NCBI RefSeq assembly: GCF_026914265.1
Contig: NC_069131.1
Span: 8,386,001-8,450,000 of the forward strand
Reading direction: 5' to 3'
Length of the DNA stretch: 64,000 bases
DNA from: Mya arenaria
Taxonomy: Eukaryota > Mollusca > Bivalvia > Myida > Myidae
The notes under the pieces are model-generated. The model ran no database searches and was not told the DNA's origin. It saw only the letters and a list, made by a program, of their open reading frames with translations. Below are positions 1 through 10,618 of the stretch, one piece after another (the first letter of the stretch is position 1; every line of letters begins with the position of its first letter). The translations under genes and the position numbers were made by a program.

Positions 1-693
1 GTTTATCTGGCAAGGCGGAGGAATTTATCGGGTGAGCCGAGTATTCTCTATATACTGTGAACAGAAAATGCAAATGGACAACACAAAAAACATTGAAGTA
101 AATGCAATACAACATTGGACATAGTTCTGTCTACAGATAATGTTCCAAACAGGTAAATAGATCATTGAATATAGTTTCATATTACCAGACTTGTGTTTAA
201 AGAGACACTCATATTCAAAATCAATACATACACATGTTTAACAATTATTAATTTTGACTGATAAACCTTTAACTACTTACTAAATAATGCATTAATGGAA
301 AATATTAATTACTGATAAGATTGTAACCGTGTATTTAATTGCAGAAAGCGCAAAAAATAAATAATGATTGGTGAATGTTTAAAGATTTACTGTGGTCTAC
401 TATAGTCTCCTAAGGTAGAAATAGCGTGTTTTATACTCATTTCTTTCAAATTAAACTCGACATCCTTCATAAGAACCATTGTTTTCGACATTTATTCATC
501 CTTTTTTGAACATTTAAACAAAATTATTAATTTGGTAAATCTTATCTGGGAGTAAGAGTGTATCTTTAAGTAATTAAGTACGTGATTTAGTTTTCAATAT
601 ACTTGTATTTTGTATGCATCTTATGAATTGAACTTTTATTCTAGTTATATAGTCTTATATTATGATTACAATCTATGTCTCAACAAAGGGAAA

Positions 694-879
694 TGTGTAG
701 TGTTCTCTGATATGCTCTGCATGATCTGATAAGCTCCGCCTACCAGCTAGTAGTCAGCGCATAGCATTCTCTCCATTATATTCATGTATTTCAAGAATCA
801 TAGTTAGTTGTTGTTAAACTGTTGTACAGAATAAACCTATTATACAAATCCCGTTTCGGGTCTGACTTACTCCTTTACA
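694..879 (+). repeat. Possible solo-LTR-like repeat
   Basis: This 186-bp segment begins TGTGTAG and ends TTTACA. It contains a poly(A)-signal-like AATAAA followed by a stretch with CCCGTTTCGGG, a layout seen at retrotransposon LTR ends. It has an equivalent at 47116-47300 in copy B. I see no convincing target-site duplication and no internal retroelement coding region next to it, so this is a weak call based on layout only. Confidence 0.22.
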
Positions 880-1999
880 TACAAAAGGATCAGTTACTTA
901 ATATTCTCATTATACATAACACAGAACATTAAAGTGAATGCATATCCAAATGACTTCTCTTAACCTTTTTGACATATATTTTAAATTTAGCAAGGGAAAA
1001 GTAAAAACCAAATTTGTATATCATATGACTTTCTTAAAGGCCCATTGTGTTTTAGTTGACATGTGCCGATTTATCATCGAGTATTTATACAGAAACGACT
1101 ACTCTGTATCCTCATAAAATAATTTCACCCACAGGATAGTAAAAGAAATGCATATATCTCAATAAAAATTAATGTTTAACAGATCCGAAAGCATATTAGA
1201 CATTTAGTGCCTAAATAGCATATAGCGAATGAGAAGTTGAGTCAGTGGTAGACTTTCATAGTTTATACACACTTATTTCAATTTATAAGTAAGAACCTGA
1301 TTTCATATGAAATAAGAATAAGGACAAATATCACAACAAGCAGCTGAGCTTAGTATGCACTATTTTATACTTGTACACGCATTTTAGGTTTAAAATCTGT
1401 AAGTTGCTATTCTTTTGTTGACTGTACATGCAAACAGAGCGACATTTCTTTTAGCAAACCTATTCATTTATTTTTATATATTTTTTACAGTGATAAAATT
1501 ACATTCAATACACAAAATGCCTTAATTCCTTTTTCAGGTTTATTATGTTCATATGATAACAAGACAAAAAGTAAGGCCACATTTATTTTATAACATATGC
1601 TTTAAATAGATTAGTCTGGATGAATATTTGCAATACAGTGTCACATTATTCTAAGCAAACACAGCACCTGTCTCATTACTTTCATTTCTATTTTTTATAT
1701 TCAGTGTTCTCAAACAGAACCAGCTGCTGTTCAAAATAGACGGATCAAATGGCAATTTGGAAAATAAGTGAATTCCTGGTAGCTGGTCAACAAATTTGCT
1801 ACTTCATTCGAAAGTTATTGAGATATATAATCAAAAACACAGTATCGTTTTTGACAAAATCGAGTTTTAAACATGCTTCATTTCATTTTAAGGCTAAATG
1901 CAACAAAACTCAAAGTTTGACAATAGTCTATTCAATACTTTAAATAATGAGAAAGTAAAAAACCATAACAGTCCTTTCTAGTGTTGTTGACTATGTCAT

Positions 2000-3780
2000 A
2001 GTAAATTACAATTTATTTACTTGCTTAGATAGTTTTAAAGTTCTAGAGGCTACAGAGTTTTCCGACCATTGCCCGATTGATTTTTCTTTGAATTGTAATA
2101 CTCTTTATAATGATAAAAACTTGAATTCTACTTATGATAAGATGATTTGGGATACCTGCGAAGCAAATGCGTTACAACATGCGATAGATGGTAAAAATCG
2201 ATTATTTGATGAAATTACCAAATATTTATTACATGACAATGTTGACTGATGTATGTATAAATAAACTGTGTGATATTATTTATGATATATCTTTTCAGCT
2301 GAATGGAAAGTCTTTTAATGTAAACCCTCCACGTAAATGCAATAATAAAAAATCAATGTGGTTTTATGTAACTTGCAAAGAACATAAAAAGATATTTTAT
2401 CGTTGTAAAAGGGTATTTAAAGATTCACCTTCGAATGAAAATCGTTTAGCTTTTTTAAATGCTAGAGCTAGCTTTTGTGATGTTAAACGCAAAGCAAAGC
2501 GTGTTTTTATACCACGGAACATAATACATTATGCACTCTAAGTAGGTCTAGCCCTATTGTCAGTGAATTCTGTTACCTAGGAATTAAATTTTATTACAAT
2601 GGTAATTTATCACGGGTAATAAATACTTAAAATGAGCAAGCTTTGAAAGCATATAACCATTTATTATCGATATTTAGTCGTGTCAATATAGATGTTAATA
2701 CAAAACTCTCTTTGTTTGGTGCGCTAGTTGTACCAATAATTATATATGGCTCTGAGGTATGAGGGGATTTACAACACACATGATGTCGACAAGTTGCACT
2801 CAAAATTTTGTACATTGCTGTTATGAGTACGCCCCCAAACTTCAAATGCTGCTGTTTTTTGGTGAGCTGGTTAGACTACCATTGTCTGTCATATGCAAAC
2901 AAAGAGCTTTAAGCTACTGGGCTAAGGTTATGAAAACCCAGATTCACTTATGTTTAACATTTTCACTGAACAATGTAATTTATATAATGGTTTAAATAGA
3001 AATATCGCTAATAACACAAATATAATCTATGGTGTTTATCAATCAAGCGGGTGTTAGATTTAATGCTGGTATCAATTATATATCAAATTTGGTGCAAAGA
3101 CTGAGAGATCAATACGTACAACAATGGAGTGATGTATTGTCTAATCAACCCAAAATGGAATACTATAAAACATTTAAATGCGAATTTAAATACGAAAAAT
3201 ACTTAGATTGTGTTTATAATACTAAATTTAGACAAAAGTTGTCACAATTTCGATTATCTACACATAATTTGGAAATTGAAAGAGGTAGATTTGATAATGT
3301 TATTAGGGCAGAACGTAAATGTGAATTATGTGCACAGAATACTGTTGAGTCAGAATTTCACTTTCTACTATGTTGTTCTGCTTATAGTGATATACGAAGA
3401 AAACATGGAATAAAATCACACTGGCCTAGCTTACTTAAATTTAATAATTTATTATCCTGTCAAAATGTTATGGTTATGCTTCTTAATTTTACTTAAATAA
3501 TAATAATAGTAATGTCAATAATATTGATTATAATTATAGTTATTATGAAAATGATAGAAATGACAATAATTAATCATGATATAGTTTGTATAACTCGTTA
3601 ATTTAGTATATTTATTATATCAATTGTCAATATATATATGCATTTTCATATGCATTTTATATCATATTTGTAATATTTGTTCATGTACGTTTGTGTCTTG
3701 GCCACATCGATATTTATGCAATGTGTAAATGGCCAAGGGCAAGATGCCGATTTGCCAATAAAAACTTGTAAACTTGTTAG
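2000..3780 (+). mobile_element. Decayed LINE ORF2 fragment with 3' UTR
   Basis: The plus strand encodes broken pieces of a non-LTR retrotransposon ORF2. Near 2070 is an endonuclease-end SDHCPIDF motif. The lysine-rich endonuclease-RT connector lies at 2330-2540. From 2640 comes the post-RT region (IIYGSEV near 2740), and 3029-3496 encodes the Cys-rich C-terminus with CELC and a downstream HFLLCC. The RT core is deleted and there are several stops and frameshifts. The tail at 3540-3780 ends in CCAATAAAAACTTGTAAACTTG, typical of a LINE 3' UTR. In copy B this element is cut at the equivalent of 2370 and resumes at the equivalent of 3538. Confidence 0.75.
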
Positions 3781-5174
3781 TCAAATGAAAATGTGCAAAC
3801 TTTTGCAACAACCATTATGTTCGTATGAATTAAATTGATTTAAGCTTTCTGAAATGCATAAATTTATCAACTTTTCTAGTTTTTCATATATACATTTATA
3901 ACATTTGCTGTTTTCTTGAAATATGGAATTCAGGGCTGCATCTTCCGACTTCCGATTGCTTGATTTATGGCAGCTTTTTGGCAAATCAAAATCTGCAAAT
4001 AACATCACAGCAATATTTAACACATACTTAAAATACACACCCCTACTTTGAAAGTATGCAAAATGCCTGTAAACAATCATTTGAGGCATACACAACTCTA
4101 TAGCTATGTAGTAATACATTTGATGAAAAGTGCAGAATCAAATATTTTGAAGATCCAAGTTTATGAAATAAATTATCATTTTGATATTTTGCGATGAGGT
4201 TTAACAACAAAAAATAAATTATTAAATTAAATTATTAGTTTGGTGCATCCAAACCACACATGCTTAGAATCTCCTCTAACTTACAGATGATGTTCCCTTA
4301 CCTCGAGGTATGAAATTCCGGACAGGACTATTCTTTTACCAGCACAGCTTCTTGTTCTTAAAAGGTTCTCTTGAACACAGGCAACCAGACTGGCTATAGA
4401 AAAATAAACAAATCATTTGCATAGTTTACAGGAATTTGAGTGAATTTAGGTGTATGGAGGGAAAAAGCAATACACTTGATGTTACCGGAAACCTATCCCC
4501 CATTTTCCATAAGAAACCCTTTGTAATTCAATGGAATACACTGAATGTATGAATGATTGAAATGAAAGGTATTTTCTCTTCAAAAAAGACTTTTAATAGG
4601 GGTGTTTGGCTGTGATTGTGGAAGTTGATGTGTTTGTTTTTCTATAAGCTGAAAATCAAATATATACTACATTAATCATTATTCTACATTATGTATGAAG
4701 TATGGTTTGTTCAACTTATAATAGAATTTGCATTTAAAAAATGCTCGCATAAAACTTTAAAACAGCATTTGTTTAGATAAAACGGATTCACAATACTGAC
4801 CAATGACAGAGATCAAATAAAAATGATATCATGTCAAAGCCGCCCCCGCAAACGGCATTGAACACAATCATTTATGAATAGAACCAGCATGATAAATTTA
4901 CTTTAAGATCCAAACTCACATATAAAACTACAGTTTTGATAAAATTTCCAAATGTGAATGTGATATAATGCAATATTACCACATGATGTTGTACACCAAT
5001 TAAAATTGGGTTGGCTGGTCCGTCATCATTACCCCCGGCCGGTTCAAAACAAAAACAAAGTTATATTTAGGAATTGGATAATAAATATCCTCAATAATAA
5101 TTACCACAAAATACAATCATTAGAATCCTGATATACAATACGTGAGTCGCTTGCACGAGTTAGTATGTCGGTTT

Positions 5175-5595
5175 AACAAGAAACGTAAGTCATTTATTAT
5201 TATTTGTTTTATTGATAAGTTTCCTCAAGTTAATGCATACTTCGATAAGATTAACCTTTTGCGTTTTATCTTTATTAAGGATTGTTGGGATAAGAGTGAG
5301 GTTTGTGCACAAAAACTGGTTTAAACCCCCAGTAAATTTACATTTTACTGACCGTTCAAAGTCGGTACCTAACAATTCTTGATAAAAAATACCTATATTT
5401 TTATATATAGTATGTATGCACTGTGCTGTTTGTGGAGTTTTGTGCTGTTTTTCTATGTTTCTTGTTTGTGATTTTATGTTCTATGTCTTTGGCGTTTACC
5501 CAGTGCCACTAAACCGGGTCTATGTTTAAACTTTTTGCTACTGGGCTTGTTTCTGTAGCTTTTTGCATAAATATTAACAAGAAACGTAAGTCGTT
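5175..5595 (+). mobile_element. SINE-like retroposon with ~20-bp TSD, copy A
   Basis: A repeat of about 385 bp is flanked by near-identical direct repeats, AACAAGAAACGTAAGTC at 5175 and at 5576, which read as a target-site duplication. Related copies occur at 60493-60915, at 42848-43325 and inverted at 28957-29275. Diagnostic internal strings are TCTTTGGCGTTTACCCAGTG and a short (TA)n patch. It has no credible ORF; the translations seen are incidental. It could be a SINE or a 5'-truncated LINE tail. Confidence 0.7.
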
Positions 5596-6175
5596 ATCAA
5601 AGCGATAAAAATATAAGACATACCGGGCGTCAACAAATGGCATGAAACAAATCATAAATGAATAAAACAAACATGATGAATATACTTAAAGAACACAAAA
5701 TTTCACATATTACTATAGTTTTGATTCATTTCCAAAATGTGAATGTTAAATACTTAAATATTACCACATGATGTTGTACACCAACAATAATTAACAAAAC
5801 ATACAGTCATTACAATACAAACTACATTTTCAGGCGATGAAAATCCAGAAATGCAATCAAGTAGTACTAGGCGTAATCATTAAGAATTTTTACGGGTGTT
5901 TATAAAGTCCGCCTGCTGCCACTCAACCGATACACTATCCCAGTGTTACAGTTTGCCAATGAGGTAGAATTCCAAGACTGTTGTGTCATATGTAAAACAG
6001 AGCAAAACGTGATGGTTTTATTTAACCTGAAACTGCCTATAGAATAATGAATATATTGGTCATGTGTTGTTAACTTTGGTTAACTTGTTACTGCAAACGG
6101 ATATTTAATATTTAGTTTTCTAGACTGGTGGTTATAACAATAACGTTAATACAATAAAAATGTGTATAATTTTCA

Positions 6176-6760
6176 GATCTAATCGATCAATTCGTGCCAG
6201 GAAATGTTACTGAAACGTCTCATAAGTATTTGGCAATTATTAATTTATCGTGCGGTTTTAGAAGCTCATAACCAACCAACTTAATGGGCAAAAGAAGAAA
6301 CGGGAACTGGTTCTTGGATCGTTGAAGTGGTTGGTGGTGTGCTTTTGTCTGAAGTGATTTATAAACCTACCAAAAGATGATGTAAATGCAATACGGAAAA
6401 GATAAATATTATATTTTAGCAACACTGTGTTTTTTTCGAGCTTATAAAAGCTTGCTCTTATTAACTTCCTGTTTAAAGCCTATACTCAACATTTTAACTA
6501 AACATTCAAATGATAAGGTAAGACTGTTACGAATTAAACTACTTATATGATCAAAATTGAAAAAAAAACACAAGGCAGATAAGATATAAAACAAATTGTC
6601 AATTTTTTCCAAAGAGTCTGAAATCAATAAGTGTATGGACTACGCTACTGGCGACATTTTTCTCGGGAAAATTACAAGTATTGGATTATGTACTGATTTA
6701 GTAAATCATTTGATAAGCCGGTGGGGTACAATGAAGATAGCGTCATTGTAAACTGATAGC
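6176..6760 (+). pseudogene. Decayed TM exon of the EGF receptor family, copy A
   Basis: After an acceptor-like TTTTCAG, the DNA aligns with 17465-17690 of gene 1. Shared strings include GTGCCAGGAAA, ACGTCTCATAA, TTTTAGAAG, CATAACCAAC and GTTGGTGGTGTG, the last from the Gly/Val-rich membrane segment. The helix is cut short and frameshifted. Homology continues into the following intron (6500-6730 against 17850-18040). This is the remnant of another member of the tandem receptor family. The same remnant lies at 61515-62060 in copy B. I found no EGF or phosphatase exons attached to it. Confidence 0.75.
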
Positions 6761-7099
6761 GTGTTTTATTTTTCTTGAACATTTTCATATTGGGCATTGG
6801 CAATTAAATACTTAATATTACTTATTAACTTAAATAAGCCACTGGTAGGCTATGTTTGCGGGAACTAAAACAGAAGGCAGTGTCTAGCAGAAGAAGTCGT
6901 TAGCAGGGCGCAGCGACAAACCGGAAGGGGGAGCTGGCATGCCACGTGGACATGGAGAGCAAGGTAGGCCCTCGGCACACAAAGAAGATGTATTAAAGGC
7001 ATTTTGCCTTTTCCGAGAATACTTTGATGCACACAGACACGCTTTACAACTAACTTTGTAGTAATAAAAGAACGTAGGACAAACTGGCCATTCCTAGTG

Positions 7100-8990
7100 T
7101 TTAGAACATTTGTACACGTGTAACATTCAATTCAGGAAAAGAAGGAAATTTCTTCTTTTTGCCAAGCTGTTATTGATTACGCGATTTTGGACACGGCCAA
7201 AGCAAAAGCTAATGAATCATTAAAGAAAAATAATCATAGAAACAAACTTGTGCGTCTTGCAGATTCTTCTACCGGGGTCAGGGACTACGAAATTCCAAAC
7301 ATGGGCTAAGACAGCAATGATTAAAAGAAAATTCTCAAGGCCGTGTCCTAGGGAATCAAAAACTAAAATCTGATAATTCCAACACCGCCAACGGCCACCG
7401 TTACGTCAGAGACTCTGACCAAGGGCTACTTTTCCTGTCCTACGTTCTGCAATCGAGTGAAATCCATGGTCATGTGTGGGGAAAGACAGCAACTTTTTCG
7501 CCCCTACCACACTAACCAAGCCAGTTCCAACGCCAACGCAAACACCATACGCTTCGGTTGCGGACGCTAATGACACTTCCAGTGTGATTGCGAGTTGGTC
7601 GGCGGTTCGTCAGTCAAATGAAAGAGCTGCATCGCAGAGCTTAAACAATGTGAGGTATGTTCATGACCATAGTGACTGTTGGGGCGAAAATGACATTGAT
7701 ATGCATCGTTTAGACAAGTACAGTCCAGTTTCAGGCATACGTGTAAATGTGAATTTAAAAGCACATGTTTCGTTTTGGCGAAAATCCATATGTTATAGAC
7801 ACTATAGAAAATGGGTATAAAAGTCCCTTTTTGAAAAGTCCTGATGAATCATTTCCAAACAATAATAAATCGGCACTGTCTTTGTTGAGGAAACTGTTTG
7901 TGATATGCTCAAAATTCCACACGTGGTGAGTCCTTTAAAAGTGTCAATTAATTCTGTATAAAATACATACTTTAGATCTTAGTATTGTAAATAAATGTAT
8001 TTGAAAAAAAGACATTTGAACATTGGAAAAACAGTAATAGAATATTTTGACAACAACAATGTCTTTGTTTTATGTTTGATTTGCCTAAAAGATACTGACA
8101 ATTTCCGAGAGCATCATACGTGTTTAGGCTTAAGTTTAAAGGAAAAATACTATTGTTATTCATTCGTACCTTTTGAATTGATCTGTGCCCCTTTTTGTTT
8201 TGTTTAAACATTACGTGAAATTGTCAAATATTGGAGATACAATGCAATTAAGGTTGCAATGTTTCTCGACGATGGATGGGGTACTAAAAAGAATTTTGAA
8301 AGTACAATGAAGGATTCCCTATTTGTCAGAAAACGTTTATCTGATGCAGGTCTTGTGGTAAATGAAGAAAAGTCAGTTTGGATAGAGTACAAAGACTTGA
8401 ATGGATAGGTTTAGTCTCGGACAGTGCACATTTTCCTATTTGCATTCCTGAAAGGAGAGTTGCAGATTTAAAAACGGCTTTGTTCCGTTTAACAGATCAC
8501 TTGCAAAATGTACAAGGTAAATGGTTTCCATGGTGCACATTATTGGTTATATCGCTAGACTCATAACTATATTTCTGTATTTAGAAATTATCTCTAGGAT
8601 TTCTTGGGATCAAAGAATTGCTTTATCGTCTGAAAATTGGTGTGTTTCAAAATTTGAGTTCTGGATGGATCTTATAGACAACATAAATAGGTTTTTGAGT
8701 CAAGATACATCAATTGATGTGTTGAAAGTCTTTTGCGATGCTAGTGGTTTTGCATTGGGTGCGTACATTGCAAATTTTCCAGGTTTCATTTCTCATGATT
8801 ATGTGGTCTGACGAAGATTGTCAAAAAAGTTCAAATAGAAGGTAGCTAAAGGCGGGTTGTTTTTATCTTGCATTTAGATCTCATTGCGATGTGCATGCTC
8901 ATCAGTCTGTTATATAGTTTTCCGACTCACAGTCGTGTGTGCAAGTAGTTAAGGAAGCAGTCCCAAGTTAGGGTTGCACGAATTAGCTTT
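7100..8990 (+). mobile_element. Decayed DIRS-like retrotransposon (pre-RT, RT, RNase H), copy A
   Basis: The plus strand holds broken reverse transcriptase coding of the DIRS/Ngaro type. Residues 1-114 from 7476 are the pre-RT region, ending in a segment (VNVNLKAHVSFWR) typical of these elements. The catalytic LDDGW-like motif (FLDDGWGT) is near 8264, the connector EWIGLVSD near 8402, and the RNase H start (FCDASGFALGAYI) near 8731. Stops and frameshifts separate the pieces. No tyrosine recombinase is attached here, though an orphan fragment of one lies at 12300-12605. Confidence 0.75.
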
Positions 8991-10394
8991 AGGTATTTCC
9001 GGCATATGTTTCACAAATAATACGGACCTCGAGTTTTAGTGGGTGCCGAGAAATTAAAATAGTATCGCTGATGGCATTTGTAAGCACAGAAATACAGCAC
9101 GCCGTTTTGAAAATTCCGTATCATGATACTGTCGTTTTCTGATTCCGTATCATGCGAGTATCGTGTGTAATCTCGGAACTACTTTCACGTTAAAATAGCA
9201 TGACCAAAAACAAATGGCAAAACCTGTCAACTTTTAAATGCATTAAACTATCTAACTAGCATGTATTTATACAGGAACATGGTTCTCAAATTCTTCAAAG
9301 AACCATCAGGATAAGCGCGAAGCAAAGATTAAAATTTACACTTCTAATTTAGACTGCTACTTCAGTGAACTAGTTGTTTGCCATTTCGAAGTTTATAAAT
9401 TGATGCATTATCCATTTTTTTTATCATAAATATAAGAAACTCGCCAATACAAAGAAGAAGGCTTCTTTTGTGCTGTGACATGTAATAATTGTTCTCGTAC
9501 AAGCAATTTGTTAATTTTGCTAAAACACAAACATTTTTGTTCTTAACTTGCTCAATAAAGTGAATTCTGTAACTTCTGGTTTCGTTTCGCTGTAGCAGCC
9601 TCCCTTGGCTTCATCACACAAAACTACATAACACATTCGAATTCATACGCGCAATTGACAGATGGTGGTAAATCAAATTGAAACAGAAAAAAAGGAATAA
9701 TTATATAGGCAAGTACATAATAAATGGAATATTACGATAAAACGCTTTTCTGGTGACCTGTATCACGTCTGCGGTCTCGATAGATACGTGATTACACACC
9801 GAACTCGACGTGATACGGGTCACAAGAAAAGCGTCCTATCATAATATCCTTTATATATCATTAATTGTGCATCGTAATAAGTAAATTTACATTATCATTT
9901 AGAATATTTAAATCACGTTCTACCCTTATGTTTAGATATTTCATTCTATTTTCGTTATGTATTCAATCATATTTTGAAAATGATTGTTCCAACATGTATA
10001 CATATACGAAAGTCAAATTATATTCTTGTACTACTTTGATAATTGCAATGGTACTTTTTCAGTTCTTCCTTGATATGTCAATAATATGAGTCGCTCACCG
10101 CATAGTTTAGTTGTAATGTTGATACATTTAAATGTAAATCTAACACACAAAAAATGTAAAGTTTACGTGTAATAAAATATGTTCTTCGGAGTTCATTTTT
10201 GTTCAAGAGTATACTTATTAGTTTTTTTAAACGTTTTGATACGAAAGTATCAGTGGTTTCCTTTCATTTTAAGAAATGGCAACTCCCGTAATAGTACAAT
10301 TCAAAGTATGTTAAAATATAGTATTTATCAGATAAGATATTTTCTGACGAATAAAACATGTTTTTCTTCTATCGATCCTGTACTCGCTTAAAGT
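8991..10394. other. Intergenic stretch before gene 1
   Basis: Apart from the hairpin at 9726-9849 I see nothing with coding character here. The 9550-9610 stretch contains AATAAA followed by GT/CT-rich DNA. The AT-rich ORFs at 9865-10391 show no recognisable protein and are probably chance. Confidence 0.5.
9726..9849. repeat. MITE-like hairpin
   Basis: Two arms of about 48 bp, 9726-9773 and the reverse complement of 9800-9849, match except for a few bases. Both contain ACGCTTTTCT and GTATCACGT. The loop is about 26 bp. The structure fits a small non-autonomous DNA transposon or foldback. I could not define a target-site duplication with certainty. Confidence 0.65.
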
Positions 10395-10503
10395 CATTGA
10401 CGATGTGCAGTTGACTGTAACATATACACCGTACTTTATTTTACATTCTAACTTCCTGGTTAACCTTGTTAAAGTTTCACAACCCTTCGAGTAACCTTAA
10501 GCA

Positions 10504-10618
10504 ATGAACATATTCGGACTTAATGTTTCATCAAAATTATGCTTTTACAAGATGAATCGATTCGCGGTGGTTTTTATTTTTACATTATACCTGACTTTGG
10601 ATATATGCAAGTCTACTG
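10504..10618 (+). CDS. Gene 1 first exon, upstream version
   Basis: It encodes a classic signal peptide (MNRFAVVFIFTLYLTLDICK from 10552, with an in-frame ATG 48 bp earlier at 10504). The exon ends in phase 1 at CTACTG followed by the donor GTAAGA. It joins cleanly to the EGF exon at 15444 to give Gly-Thr-Gln-Cys. The Met at 10552 is the one shared with the second copy at 12788, so it is the more likely start. Confidence 0.75.

Larger units (their letters stand above)
1..8757. repeat. Segmental duplication, copy A
   Basis: This stretch reappears at 46423-64000 in the same order and orientation with only scattered substitutions and small indels. Matching blocks are 1-2370 with 46423-48860, 3538-3890 with 53602-53953, and 3888-8757 with 59214-64000. 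Copy A lacks the inverted LINE and the DNA transposon found in copy B, so it preserves the empty site of the transposon. Position 1 falls inside the homology, so the true left edge may lie upstream of the window. The right edge is unknown because copy B is cut by the window end. Confidence 0.93.

Noticed and set aside
400-425. CCTAAGGTAG string resembling a conserved large-subunit rRNA site
   Set aside because: Only about ten bases match and the surroundings have no rRNA character; the same string sits in a dispersed repeat at 39640 and 46830.
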